In this document: piece by piece, positions 25,276-34,475 of the stretch | Layout of the letters: every line of letters begins with the position of its first letter | How positions within the stretch are numbered: position 1 is the first letter of the stretch | Assembly: GCF_015863205.1 (NCBI RefSeq) | Contig: NZ_JACBXQ010000006.1 | Span: forward strand, 62,001-126,000 | DNA length: 64,000 bases | Source: Facklamia lactis | GTDB taxonomy: Bacteria > Bacillota > Bacilli > Lactobacillales > Aerococcaceae | Direction of reading: 5' to 3' | Position numbers and translations under genes: made by a program | The notes under the pieces: generated by a model | What the model was told of the DNA's origin: nothing | What the model saw: the letters and a program-made list of their open reading frames with translations, nothing else | Database searches by the model: none

Positions 25276-26506
25276 TGATTGTGTAGAAAATATTCGTAAA
25301 GACTTTCCCATTCTCAATCAAACCGTCAACAATGAACCCCTTATCTACTTTGATAATGCTGCTACTTCTCAAACTCCAATGAGGGTTCTCGACCGAATCC
25401 TCTATCATTACCAAAATGATAATGCTAATGTCCATCGTGGTGTTCATAGCTTAGGTCAAAGGTCCACTAATGTCTTTGAACAGGCGAGAGAGACAATTGC
25501 CAACTTTATTGGCGTCGAAGATGATAGAGCTATCTCTTTTAGTTCAGGAACCACCGCAAGCCTTAACCATATTGCTAAGTCACTGATTGAACCTCGTTTA
25601 GAGGCTAATGATTCGATTCTAATCACACGCTTAGAACACCATTCAAATCTAGTTCCTTGGCAAGAAGTATGTCAGCGCACTAAAAGTCAACTTGTCTTTT
25701 TAGACTTGAACAGTGACTTCCAAATTGATTTAAATTTATTAGAATCTCACTATCAGAAAGCTCCCATTAAAGCGCTGGTTACTCACCATATTTCTAATGT
25801 ACTCGGAGTTGAACAGCCCATTCAAGATCTTATCCAATGGGCTCATGACAGAAATATTTTAGTTATTCTTGACGGCGCTCAAGCAGCTCCCCATCTAAAA
25901 TTAGAATTATCAAAATGGGAAGTGGATGCCTATGCTTTTTCTAGTCATAAACTATACGGACCAATGGGATTAGGTGTTACTTATCTTCATCCCAAACATC
26001 TTCGCGAAGCTCAGCCTACCCAGTTTGGTGGAGAAATGATCCACCAAGTCGAAGATGATCAGTCGAGTTATAAATCTGCTCCTTGGAAATTTGAAGCAGG
26101 AACTCAAGCAATCGCACAAATTGTCGGACTTGAAGCAGCAATCGAGTGGATGCAAACGATTGGCTTCACTAATATTCAAAAACATGAAGCGCAATTAGGA
26201 CGACAATTATATGCGGGCTTAAAATCAATCAAAGGAATTAATATTTACACCCCTGAATCAATGGCTAAACACGGCATTATCTCCTTCAATATCGGAGATA
26301 TCCATCCTCATGATGCGGCAACCGCGTACGATCAACTAGGAATTGCTCTGAGAGCAGGACATCATTGCGCTCAACCATTAATGCGACTTTTAAAAGTTCC
26401 TGCTACCCTAAGAGCAAGTTTAATGGTCTACAACACAAGTGATGAGGTCAATCGCTTCATTCAAGCCACACAAGAAATAAAGGAGTTTTTCACTTATGGC
26501 CCTTAA
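25268..26506 (+). CDS. sufS: Cysteine desulfurase
   Basis: SufS takes sulfur from cysteine and passes it to SufU. It is a PLP fold-type I enzyme with the PLP lysine K228 in SSHKLYGP and the catalytic cysteine C367 in RAGHHCAQP. The N-terminus shows YFDNAATSQTP and the NVHRGVHSLGQRST block. The start ATG overlaps the sufD end by 8 bases, and the end overlaps sufU by 11, showing tight coupling within the operon. Confidence 0.96.
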   Translation: MTNDCVENIRKDFPILNQTVNNEPLIYFDNAATSQTPMRVLDRILYHYQNDNANVHRGVHSLGQRSTNVFEQARETIANFIGVEDDRAISFSSGTTASLNHIAKSLIEPRLEANDSILITRLEHHSNLVPWQEVCQRTKSQLVFLDLNSDFQIDLNLLESHYQKAPIKALVTHHISNVLGVEQPIQDLIQWAHDRNILVILDGAQAAPHLKLELSKWEVDAYAFSSHKLYGPMGLGVTYLHPKHLREAQPTQFGGEMIHQVEDDQSSYKSAPWKFEAGTQAIAQIVGLEAAIEWMQTIGFTNIQKHEAQLGRQLYAGLKSIKGINIYTPESMAKHGIISFNIGDIHPHDAATAYDQLGIALRAGHHCAQPLMRLLKVPATLRASLMVYNTSDEVNRFIQATQEIKEFFTYGP

Positions 26507-26999
26507 TCATCTAGATCAACTATACAGAGCAGTCGTCCTTGATCATTCCGCTAATCCTCACCACCGTGGCCGTCTAGAAAATGCTACCCATCAGATGGAA
26601 CTATTAAATCCCACATGTGGAGACGCTATTACGGTCGAAATGCTAGTAAAAGAAAATACCATTCAAGATATCGCCTTTGAAGGAATTGGCTGCACGATTT
26701 CTATCGCTTCAGCCAGCATGATGACCGATTTGATGATGGGTAAATCAATTGAGGAAGCCATTCAATTAGTTCAAGCTTTTAATCAATTAGTTGGAGGAAC
26801 TCAACCTCAGGATCATACAATTAATGAAGATACTCTAAGACGTATGCTTAAAGACGCTTCTATTTTAGCTGGTGTTAAAAAATTTCCAGCCCGCTATAAA
26901 TGCGCTATTCTATCATGGCGAGCCGTAGAGTACGGTCTCACACAAAAGGAAGATACCCAAGCTCTAGAAGAAGATGGGATCACTAGAAAGGAAGGGTAA
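26496..26999 (+). CDS. sufU: Sulfur-transfer protein SufU
   Basis: SufU is the zinc-dependent sulfurtransferase that accepts persulfide from SufS in Gram-positive bacteria. The zinc ligands are visible as Cys41 and Asp43 (NPTCGD), Cys66 (GIGCTIS) and Cys136 (YKCAIL). The extra segment of about 18-20 residues between the second and third cysteine distinguishes SufU from IscU scaffolds. The C-terminal tail after about residue 148 is acidic and poorly conserved. Confidence 0.95.
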   Translation: MALNHLDQLYRAVVLDHSANPHHRGRLENATHQMELLNPTCGDAITVEMLVKENTIQDIAFEGIGCTISIASASMMTDLMMGKSIEEAIQLVQAFNQLVGGTQPQDHTINEDTLRRMLKDASILAGVKKFPARYKCAILSWRAVEYGLTQKEDTQALEEDGITRKEG

Positions 27000-27002
27000 A
27001 AG

Positions 27003-28397
27003 ATGTCAGAAGTACCTATTGTTGGAGAATATGAATATGGCTTTCGTGATGATGCCAAAATTTTATTTTCAACCGGAAAAGGATTAAATGAAGATGTCGT
27101 GAGAACTATTTCCAAAGAAAAAAACGAACCCCAATGGATGTTAGATTTCCGCTTAAAAGCGTATGAAATCTTCAAACAAAAACCAATCGCAAAATGGGGA
27201 GTGGACCTATCCGAAGTCAACTTTGATGATTATATCTATTATTTACGGGCCAGTGATCAACCGGTAAGAACTTGGGAAGAAGTTCCTGATAAAATTAAAG
27301 AAACTTTTGATCGTTTAGGAGTCCCCGAAGCTGAACGTGCCTTCTTAGCAGGAACAAGCGTTCAATATGAATCGGAAACTGTCTATTCTCGCATGAAAGA
27401 TCAAGTGGACCAATTAGGGATCATTTTCACCGATACTGATACTGCTGTTCAAGAATATCCTGAACTCTTAAGAGAGCATTTCGCTTCTGTTATTAAGCCG
27501 GGAGAGAATTTTCAAACCGCATTAAATTCAGCCTGTTGGTCTGGTGGAAGTTTTATCTACATCCCTAAAGGAGTAAAGGTCGATATGCCTTTACAAGCTT
27601 ATTTCCGTCTCAATAATGCAAATGTTGCTCAATTCGAAAGAACGCTGATCATTGTAGATGAAGGCGCCAGTGTCCATTATGTCGAAGGTTGCACTGCCCC
27701 AACCTACTCTACTACCAGTATGCATACCGGTGTAGTCGAAATTGTAGTGAAGAAAAATGCAACCTGCCGTTATACAACCATCCAAAATTGGTCTCATAAT
27801 GTTTATAACCTTGTCACTCAAAGGGGTACAGTTGAAGAAGGCGGGACTTTAGAGTGGGTAGATGGTAACCTCGGTTCCTATAAAACGATGAAATATCCTT
27901 CATGTATTCTGAACGGAAGAGGAGCACGTGGAACCGTTCTATCTATTGCCTTTGCAGGAGAAGGACAACATCAACATTCAGGAGCAAAAATTTTTCACAA
28001 TGCCCCAGATACCTCATCGACTATCGTATCAAAATCCATCGCCAAAGATGGCGGAAATGTCGATTATATGGGACAACTCTATTTTGGCCCACAAGCTGAT
28101 GGAGCAAAATCCCACGTAGAGTGTGATACCATTATCATGGATGAGCGATCTAAATCAGATACCATTCCTTTTAATGAAGTCCACAATGCCAATATTTCCC
28201 TTGAGCACGAAGCCAAGGTTTCAAGAATTTCTGAAGAACAGCTCTTTTATCTCATGAGCCGAGGCATTAGTGAAGAGAAGGCCACAGAACTTATTATTAT
28301 GGGATTTGTTGAGCCTTTTGCCAAAGAACTCCCTCTTGAATATGCGGTCGAGCTCAATCGACTAATCGCATACGAAATGGAAGGATCTGTGGGGTAA
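27003..28397 (+). CDS. sufB: Fe-S cluster assembly scaffold
   Basis: SufB is the main scaffold where the cluster is built with SufC and SufD. The 464-residue chain shows the N-terminal YEYGFRDD, then [39 protein letters not shown], the beta-helix core with HYVEGCTAP, and the ending [20 protein letters not shown]. It is the best conserved protein of the set. It is the last gene, closed by a strong hairpin at 28396. Confidence 0.97.
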   Translation: MSEVPIVGEYEYGFRDDAKILFSTGKGLNEDVVRTISKEKNEPQWMLDFRLKAYEIFKQKPIAKWGVDLSEVNFDDYIYYLRASDQPVRTWEEVPDKIKETFDRLGVPEAERAFLAGTSVQYESETVYSRMKDQVDQLGIIFTDTDTAVQEYPELLREHFASVIKPGENFQTALNSACWSGGSFIYIPKGVKVDMPLQAYFRLNNANVAQFERTLIIVDEGASVHYVEGCTAPTYSTTSMHTGVVEIVVKKNATCRYTTIQNWSHNVYNLVTQRGTVEEGGTLEWVDGNLGSYKTMKYPSCILNGRGARGTVLSIAFAGEGQHQHSGAKIFHNAPDTSSTIVSKSIAKDGGNVDYMGQLYFGPQADGAKSHVECDTIIMDERSKSDTIPFNEVHNANISLEHEAKVSRISEEQLFYLMSRGISEEKATELIIMGFVEPFAKELPLEYAVELNRLIAYEMEGSVG

Positions 28398-28425
28398 AAA
28401 GTATCTCTTAAAAGAGATACTTTTT
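28396..28425 (+). terminator. Terminator of the suf operon
   Basis: AAAAAGTATCTCTT pairs with its exact complement over a two-base spacer and ends in T6. It starts at the sufB stop. Confidence 0.9.
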
Positions 28426-28447
28426 TCTATTTCCTATATTTTTTTCG

Positions 28448-28456
28448 TGATATAAT
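28448..28456 (+). promoter_or_regulatory. Extended -10 promoter for the SAP-like gene
   Basis: TGATATAAT gives a TG-N-TATAAT extended -10 about 25 bases before the ATG at 28481, with no strong -35. Confidence 0.55.
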
Positions 28457-28480
28457 AGACCCACAACTAAGGAGGTTACA

Positions 28481-29071
28481 ATGAAATCACAACATCCCAA
28501 CCAATTAAAGGCCTCAAACGACGTAATTCAAGCAGTTCAACACCTTTATCGTGATCATGAAGAATTTCCTTATATTTCTCCTGACAGAAATATAGAAAAA
28601 TGGTTAGAAGGGGTTCAATTATCAACTGAGAAAATTGTTCCTAAACGTAATATGATTAGAACAAAAGAAGGTCTACTTCCAGGCCACATCATTCTTTTAT
28701 GGCGTGTTAGTCATGGAAACTATACGGTTGGACATTCGATTACTAAATATTTTGAATATGATTATGGAATTGATGGTCACGATATCGATTGGCTAGTTGA
28801 AGAAGGTTATGTTCGGATCTTAACCCCTAAAGAATCTCTCATTTATGTAACCAGCCCCATCCTTAAACAGTTTTTAAAAGAAACAAATATAAAAGGCTTC
28901 TCAAAAATGAAGAAGGAAGAACTCATTGAAGCTGTTAGAGAAATATATACAGAAGAAGAGTTGGAGCTAAAGTTTGACCAAAGAGGCTACATCCTTACCT
29001 CAAAAGGAGAAGAAGCTCTCAAAAATAATCAAGCTATTATTGATAAGCATCCAAAAAAAGCTGGCTATTAA
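28481..29071 (+). CDS. Hypothetical protein with a SAP/HeH-like DNA-binding segment
   Basis: I do not recognise the whole family. Residues 126-155 (PILKQFLKETNIKGFSKMKKEELIEAVRE) have the helix-extended loop-helix spacing of SAP/HeH or Rho N-terminal-like motifs, which bind nucleic acid. The N-terminal half (about residues 30-115) is a separate globular unit with aromatic-rich segments (IILLWRVSHGNYTVG, FEYDYGIDGHDIDWL), and the C-terminus (FDQRGYILTSKGEEAL) resembles a small winged-helix or SAP-trailing segment. AAGGAGG precedes the ATG. It has its own promoter and terminator, so it is a monocistronic gene. Confidence 0.75.
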   Translation: MKSQHPNQLKASNDVIQAVQHLYRDHEEFPYISPDRNIEKWLEGVQLSTEKIVPKRNMIRTKEGLLPGHIILLWRVSHGNYTVGHSITKYFEYDYGIDGHDIDWLVEEGYVRILTPKESLIYVTSPILKQFLKETNIKGFSKMKKEELIEAVREIYTEEELELKFDQRGYILTSKGEEALKNNQAIIDKHPKKAGY

Positions 29072-29108
29072 AAAAAGCCCTTGTAGTGATCACTACAAGG
29101 GCTTTTTT
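29071..29108. terminator. Strong bidirectional terminator
   Basis: A 38-base perfect palindrome centred on TGATCA (arms AAAAAAGCCCTTGTAGTGA and complement) lies between convergent genes and has T runs on both strands. Confidence 0.93.
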
Positions 29109-29846
29109 TTATTTCATTTGTTCCAGAGCTCTTTCGATATAATTAGTAATGATAGAATCAATACCTGCTTCAATTAGGAATTTAATATGTGCTTCGTCAT
29201 TTACTGTATAAGTATTGATTTGAACTCCTGTTTGCTTGCAATCTAGAATATCTTCTGGATCCAAAGTTACAAATGCTGGATGATAGTTTGTAACTCCATA
29301 TTTTTTACAGTACTTGCCCGGCTCTAATTGTCCTGATGCTGTTAAAAAACCGTATTCAATGGGTAAATTCTCAGCCATCTCCATAAAGTCTCTCACACTG
29401 TGATGATTAAAAGAAGAAATCAAAATTCTATCCGCTATAGAAAATTCTTTAATAAGTTTTAAAACTTCCTGATTAATTCCTTCATACCGGAAAATATTTG
29501 TTTTAAGTTCAATATTTACCATTATTGTTTGGTCTACAAACCATTCGAAGAATTCTCTTAAAGTTGGTAATTGAATATCAATTTGATGTTCCTTTTGAGT
29601 CTCAGGAAAATTTACATAATAATCAAACTGACGCAACTCTTCCAAAGTCATATCCTTAACATACCCCTTACCATTAGAAGTACGATCAATCGACTCATCA
29701 TGGATAATCACTATTTGATTATCTTTTGTTAAATGAACATCCAACTCAATGCCTTTAATAGGGTATTTAGCTGCCTCTTTAAAAGCCAACATGGTATTTT
29801 CAGGGAACAAACCAGAATACCCACGATGCGCAATCAATTGTGTCAT
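29109..29846 (-). CDS. Glycerophosphodiester phosphodiesterase
   Basis: This enzyme hydrolyses glycerophosphodiesters to glycerol-3-phosphate and an alcohol. The GDPD TIM barrel begins with LIAHRGYSGLFPENTMLAF, containing the catalytic histidine and the ENT triad, then GIELDVHLTKDNQIVIIHDESIDRTSNG with the metal-binding Glu-Asp and second histidine. INIELK-like VNIELKTN and the C-terminal INTYTVNDEAHIKFLIEAGIDSIITN complete the family. No signal peptide is seen, so it is probably cytoplasmic. I used ATG 29846, after GGGAGTG; an earlier in-frame ATG at 29861 is possible. Confidence 0.92.
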   Translation of the reverse strand: MTQLIAHRGYSGLFPENTMLAFKEAAKYPIKGIELDVHLTKDNQIVIIHDESIDRTSNGKGYVKDMTLEELRQFDYYVNFPETQKEHQIDIQLPTLREFFEWFVDQTIMVNIELKTNIFRYEGINQEVLKLIKEFSIADRILISSFNHHSVRDFMEMAENLPIEYGFLTASGQLEPGKYCKKYGVTNYHPAFVTLDPEDILDCKQTGVQINTYTVNDEAHIKFLIEAGIDSIITNYIERALEQMK

Positions 29847-29910
29847 TTCTAGCACTCCCATTCAAAAAAAATAGCCTTAACATTTCCGATAAGACTTTTC
29901 TTAAAAAAAT

Positions 29911-29983
29911 ACGGCACATGACTTCGTCACTTATAGCTGCTACCTTCCGGTCCTGACTCGGTTCGTGACTCCATCATTGCCTT
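29911..29983 (-). ncRNA. ffs: Small signal recognition particle RNA (4.5S type)
   Basis: The minus strand carries the conserved SRP Alu-free domain IV: GTCAGGACCGGAAGGTAGCAGC-like symmetric and asymmetric loops, flanked by complementary arms GGCAATGA...GTCAC and GTGAC...TCATGTGCC. T8 follows at 29910-29903 and acts as terminator. This is the short form that binds Ffh for co-translational targeting. The ends are set from the stem and are accurate to a few bases. Confidence 0.9.
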
Positions 29984-30099
29984 ATAGTTATCATACCACT
30001 AATGGAATATTTTGTAAAGAAAGAGCTAACTTATCCACTTATTTTTTAAAAAATCACACGATCTGTGGATAAATAGTCAATTTACAAGAAATCTGTTCA

Positions 30100-30633
<534 letters not shown>

Positions 30634-30651
30634 TTAACTCCATAATAAAAA

Positions 30652-30670
30652 GCAGGAAACAAGTTCCTGC
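30652..30670 (-). terminator. Terminator after the YtxH-like gene
   Basis: GCAGGAA pairs with TTCCTGC over a 5-base loop; the minus strand continues TTTTTATTATGG. A short but plausible terminator between the YtxH-like gene and tadA. Confidence 0.65.
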
Positions 30671-30692
30671 CCTATATTATAAGTCAATTTTT

Positions 30693-31052
30693 CTAATTAT
30701 CCATTAAATCCTGAACTTTATCACTCGCATTGTTAGCAACTTCTTTAGCTCTTTTAATTATTTCATTAAAACCATCGCTCATACGATTACCAGCTTCATT
30801 AGTTTTATTAGCTAATCCTACTAATGTGTTGACTTCATTATCAGATAATTCATCAACCATTGAAACTAATTTATCGGATCCATTTAATTGATGACGTACA
30901 TAAGCTTTTACTTTCTCTCTATTAACAACACCTTGAACATGGTGACGAGTATCTTCATCTAAGTATGCATATAGAGCAACCCCAACCACTGTCGCTAAAG
31001 CTGCACTTCCAATAATAATAGCTCCTATACTAATCCCTCTATTTTTTCTCAT
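30693..31052 (-). CDS. YtxH-like single-span membrane protein
   Basis: The N-terminus RGISIGAIIIGSAALATVVGVALYAYLDEDTR gives one membrane helix after a short basic start, followed by a long helical, charged cytosolic tail (VNREKVKAYV, GFNEIIKRAKEVANNASDK). That layout resembles YtxH/YhaH-type stress-associated proteins, although sequence similarity of this group is weak. No catalytic residues are visible. It is a single gene between tadA and clpC with its own terminator. Confidence 0.75.
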   Translation of the reverse strand: MRKNRGISIGAIIIGSAALATVVGVALYAYLDEDTRHHVQGVVNREKVKAYVRHQLNGSDKLVSMVDELSDNEVNTLVGLANKTNEAGNRMSDGFNEIIKRAKEVANNASDKVQDLMDN

Positions 31053-31150
31053 GGAAAAACGCCTCCTCTTTAACGTATCTTGATACCATTTTCCATAATT
31101 TAATTATAACATGTCAATAAAATAAAAGGTATCGATACGGTTTTCTAAGA

Positions 31151-31182
31151 AAAAGACTCCTCTTTTATTAGAGGAGTCTTTT
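31151..31182 (-). terminator. Terminator of ctsR-clpC
   Basis: AAAAGACTCCTCT pairs perfectly with its complement over a 6-base loop; the minus strand ends TTTTTCTT. It lies a few bases after the clpC stop. Confidence 0.88.
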
Positions 31183-31186
31183 ATTT

Positions 31187-33661
31187 CTATTTGGAACGGT
31201 TATTAATATTGATCGCTCCTGCACGTCCACCAATCGTAATCTGATCTCCCAATTCAATGTCCCCATTTAGTAACATTTCACTGAGTTCATCTTCAATCTG
31301 TTTTTGAATAGCCCGACGAATCGGTCTCGCACCATACTCTGGATCAAAACCTGCATCTGCAATAATATCAACCGCAGTATCTGTCACTCGTGCTTCTACT
31401 TCCATGTCCCCTAAACGCTTCACAATATCTGCAGTATGTAATTTAACGATTTCACGGATTTGTTCTTTAGATAGAGGATGGAATACAATGGTTTCATCAA
31501 TACGATTCAAGAATTCTGGACGAAAAGCTTGCTTCAGTTCTGCAAGAATTCGTTTCCTCATCGCATCGAAATCATCGGAATAATCCACTGCTCCAAATCC
31601 AACTGATTTCTCATCTCTAAGAGCTGTTGCTCCAATATTAGAAGTCATAATGATGATCGTATTTCTAAAGTCAACTGTCCGTCCCTTTCCGTCAGTCAAA
31701 TGACCATCATCAAATACCTGTAACAAGATGTTAAAGACATCTGGATGTGCCTTTTCAATTTCATCTAACAAAATAACAGAATAGGGTTTCTGACGGACTC
31801 TTTCTGTCAATTGACCCGATTCATCATACCCTACATAACCTGGAGGAGATCCCACTAAACGCGATACGGAATGTTTCTCCATATACTCAGACATATCGAC
31901 TCGCACCATATTATCCTCCGAACCAAACATTGAATTAGCCAAAGTTTTAGCTAGCTCAGTTTTTCCTACACCTGTCGGCCCAAGGAATAAAAAGGAACCA
32001 ATGGGTCTTTGGGGGGATTTAAGTCCTGATCTAGCTCGACGAATGGCCCGAGCTACTGAGCTAACAGCCTCATCTTGCCCAATCACCCGTTCATGTAATT
32101 CTGCCTCTAAATGAACTAATCGATTAGCTTCCGCTACATTCATTTGATAAATTGGAATTCCTGTTGCTAAAGCTGTGACTTCTGCAACATGGTCAGCCGT
32201 TACTGAAGGAAAATCAGCATTTGTTTCATCAGGATTATTTTTTTCAGTATTGACAGCTTTCTGTATCATTCCTTCAAGTTCTTGTTCTTCTTTTCTTAAA
32301 TCAGCAGCCATTTCAAAATTGCGATCTAAAATCGCTTGCTCTTTACGTTGAATTAGCTCTTTTAATTTTATTTCAAACTCGGCAATGGTATTCGATTTTT
32401 TACTCACTTCAATTCGAACTTTCGCAGCCGCCTCATCAATTAAATCTACAGCCTTGTCAGGTAATTTCCTTTCTGTTAAATACCGTGAACTTAATTTTAC
32501 CGATGCTTCAATCGCATCATCAGAAATCTTCACCTGATGGTGCGATTCATATTTCGGTCTCAATCCATGGATAATTTTTATTGATTCGGCCAATGAAGGT
32601 TCTTCTACAATAATTTTAGAGAATCGACGTTCAAGTGCAGTATCCTTTTCAATATGCTTCTGATATTCATCAAAAGTGGTGGCACCAATCGTTTGGATTT
32701 CTCCTCGTGCCAATGCGGGCTTTAGAATATTAGCAGCATCAATAGCACCTTCTGCTCCACCCGCTCCAATTAAGGTATGCAGTTCATCAATAAATAAAAT
32801 AACTTTCCCATCTTGAGCGATTTCCTCGATAATTTTCTTCATTCGCTCTTCAAATTCACCACGATACTTAGTTCCTGCTACTAATGCAGCAGTATCCAAC
32901 ATCATTAATCTTTTAACTGCAATATCAGATGGGACTTCCCCAGAAACCATCGCTTGGGCTAAACCTTCAGCGATAGCGGTTTTCCCCACACCCGGTTCTC
33001 CAACTAAAACAGGGTTGTTTTTGGTGCGTCGAGAAATAATTTGAATCATTCGACGAATTTCGTCTTCGCGTCCAATAACAGGATCGAGTTTATCTTCTTT
33101 TGCTAAAAGGGTTAGATCGCGTGATACTGAATCTAATGTTGGAGTAGCAGACTGACTATTCTTTTGATTTCGCTGACGATTGCCACGTCGACTCTGATTA
33201 TCAGAACGTCTTTGCTGACTCACACCAATTTCTTCGAAAATTGCTTTTCGTAGCTCACCCAAATTAATCCCTAAATTTTTCAAAAGAACGGTTGCAAGAA
33301 TTTCTTCTTTTAATAAGCCCAATAATAAATGCTCTGTTCCTACTTTAGAAGCACCCAATCGCTTCGCATCACTTGAAGCATTCATAATAACTTTCTTAGC
33401 CCTTGGAGAATACGGAATGACGACTTCTCCTTCTGTACGGGCTTGCACAGCTTTTCCATGAATCATTTCTAATTCATTTAAAAGAGGCTGATACTCCGCT
33501 CCATGGTCACGGAGTACTTTACCTGCGATTCCTTGTTCCTCTCTTGCTAATCCTAATAACACATGCTCTGTTCCCACCGCTTGATGACGTAAAAAATAAG
33601 CATGTTCAGCTGCATACACCATTGCTTGTCTTGCGCTATCTGTAAATAATTCTTCAAACAT
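31187..33661 (-). CDS. clpC: AAA+ unfoldase ClpC
   Basis: ClpC unfolds substrates for the ClpP protease. The Clp N domain occupies about residues 1-145 ([14 protein letters not shown]..., two Clp repeats), then D1 with Walker A GEPGVGKT from residue 221, a UVR-like middle segment around residue 440 ([21 protein letters not shown]), and D2 with Walker A GPTGVGKT near residue 561. [10 protein letters not shown] gives the pore loop. The C-terminus lacks any extra domain. The ATG at 33661 follows GAGGTG; an in-frame GTG three codons earlier overlaps the ribosome site. It follows ctsR without the mcsA/mcsB genes of Bacillus. Confidence 0.96.
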   Translation of the reverse strand: MFEELFTDSARQAMVYAAEHAYFLRHQAVGTEHVLLGLAREEQGIAGKVLRDHGAEYQPLLNELEMIHGKAVQARTEGEVVIPYSPRAKKVIMNASSDAKRLGASKVGTEHLLLGLLKEEILATVLLKNLGINLGELRKAIFEEIGVSQQRRSDNQSRRGNRQRNQKNSQSATPTLDSVSRDLTLLAKEDKLDPVIGREDEIRRMIQIISRRTKNNPVLVGEPGVGKTAIAEGLAQAMVSGEVPSDIAVKRLMMLDTAALVAGTKYRGEFEERMKKIIEEIAQDGKVILFIDELHTLIGAGGAEGAIDAANILKPALARGEIQTIGATTFDEYQKHIEKDTALERRFSKIIVEEPSLAESIKIIHGLRPKYESHHQVKISDDAIEASVKLSSRYLTERKLPDKAVDLIDEAAAKVRIEVSKKSNTIAEFEIKLKELIQRKEQAILDRNFEMAADLRKEEQELEGMIQKAVNTEKNNPDETNADFPSVTADHVAEVTALATGIPIYQMNVAEANRLVHLEAELHERVIGQDEAVSSVARAIRRARSGLKSPQRPIGSFLFLGPTGVGKTELAKTLANSMFGSEDNMVRVDMSEYMEKHSVSRLVGSPPGYVGYDESGQLTERVRQKPYSVILLDEIEKAHPDVFNILLQVFDDGHLTDGKGRTVDFRNTIIIMTSNIGATALRDEKSVGFGAVDYSDDFDAMRKRILAELKQAFRPEFLNRIDETIVFHPLSKEQIREIVKLHTADIVKRLGDMEVEARVTDTAVDIIADAGFDPEYGARPIRRAIQKQIEDELSEMLLNGDIELGDQITIGGRAGAININNRSK

Positions 33662-33685
33662 ATATTTCACCTCTATTAAATATCT

Positions 33686-34162
33686 CTATATACTACTTCT
33701 AAGTTCATACTTTAATTGATGAAGGAAAGTCTTTAAGAGCATAGCTCGTGCAACTTGATCCTGATTTGAAATAGTATGTAAAACTGATTTTTCAATCACA
33801 GAAAGAATCAAACGACCTTCTCTTTTAGTAATGATTTGTTGTTCAATTAAAGTTTCAATGATATTTACACCATTACGATAAGAAAGTTGATCCCCTATCA
33901 ATTCTAGCATTTGATCAATTTGATCCGCCTCGGAAGTCAATTGAATTTTTAATATTCTAATATAACCTCCTCCACCCCGTTTACTCTCTACCTGATATCC
34001 ATGTTCTTGAGTAAATCGCGTATTAATCACATAATTAATCTGGGATGGTACACAATCAAAATGATCAGCAATATCACTGCGTTTAATCTCTATGTGTTTA
34101 GAATCCTTTAAAAATTCCTTTAAATAAGCTTCAATTATATCGGACATATTGCGGTGTGCCAA
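33686..34162 (-). CDS. ctsR: Transcriptional repressor CtsR
   Basis: CtsR represses class III heat-shock genes (clp) and loses DNA binding on heating. The winged helix-turn-helix is seen in NMSDIIEAYLKEFLKDSKHIEIKRSDIADHFDCVPSQINYVINTRF, with the glycine-rich beta wing VESKRGGGGYIRI that senses heat. The C-terminal ~80 residues form the dimer/McsB-contact domain. I place the start at TTG 34162 after AAAAGGAGGGG; upstream codons would overlap that site. It is autoregulated by the operator just upstream. Confidence 0.94.
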   Translation of the reverse strand: MAHRNMSDIIEAYLKEFLKDSKHIEIKRSDIADHFDCVPSQINYVINTRFTQEHGYQVESKRGGGGYIRILKIQLTSEADQIDQMLELIGDQLSYRNGVNIIETLIEQQIITKREGRLILSVIEKSVLHTISNQDQVARAMLLKTFLHQLKYELRSSI

Positions 34163-34198
34163 GTCAACCCCTCCTTTTCCAACCAGCAATCAATTAAC

Positions 34199-34215
34199 AT
34201 TGACTTTCTTTGACC
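34199..34215 (-). promoter_or_regulatory. CtsR operator at the ctsR-clpC promoter
   Basis: GGTCAAAGAAAGTCAAT (minus strand) matches the tandem heptad consensus RGTCAAANANRGTCAAA except at the last base. It lies immediately downstream of TATAAT (34221-34216), where bound CtsR would block initiation. The -35 is weak. Confidence 0.85.
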
Positions 34216-34244
34216 ATTATACACAAATTTCTCACCTTTGAAAA
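34216..34244 (-). promoter_or_regulatory. ctsR-clpC promoter
   Basis: TATAAT at 34221-34216 is preceded after 17 bases by TTTTCA as a weak -35. The transcript would start at the CtsR operator. Confidence 0.6.
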
Positions 34245-34324
34245 GTATTTTAACTTTGTATCGCTATTAAAACTTGTCCTAATTAATTATTTATCTTAAT
34301 CAATAATTTCATCAATAATTTCAT

Positions 34325-34390
34325 TTGTTTTTTTCTTCTAGACAAAGTATACTTACTAGGGTAAACTATTATAGGCACAATATGTTGTGT
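34325..34390 (+). promoter_or_regulatory. nrdJ control region with NrdR-box-like sites
   Basis: GCACAATATGTTGTGT at 34375-34390 matches the NrdR consensus ACACWATATATWGTGT at 14 of 16 positions. A weaker partner, ACAAAGTATACTTACT (34342-34357, 10 of 16), starts 33 bases upstream, near the three-helical-turn spacing typical of paired NrdR boxes. A possible promoter is TTGTTT (34325) with TATACT (34349). The first box is convincing, the second and the promoter are tentative. Confidence 0.6.
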
Positions 34391-34475
34391 TTCCGATAAA
34401 CCCGGAATCTATATGTAGTAACCTTCTAGTTATTACAACTTATATAAGAAAATTATCGAGAGGGCTGAATAAACA

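Noticed and set aside
34299-34322. Two tandem copies of ATCAATAATTTC upstream of nrdJ
   Set aside because: A 12-bp duplication in AT-rich DNA with no regulatory signature; noted but not enough to support a site.
34391-34475. Cobalamin riboswitch ahead of nrdJ
   Set aside because: The leader is too short and no B12-box-like sequence was seen; NrdR-type control fits better.
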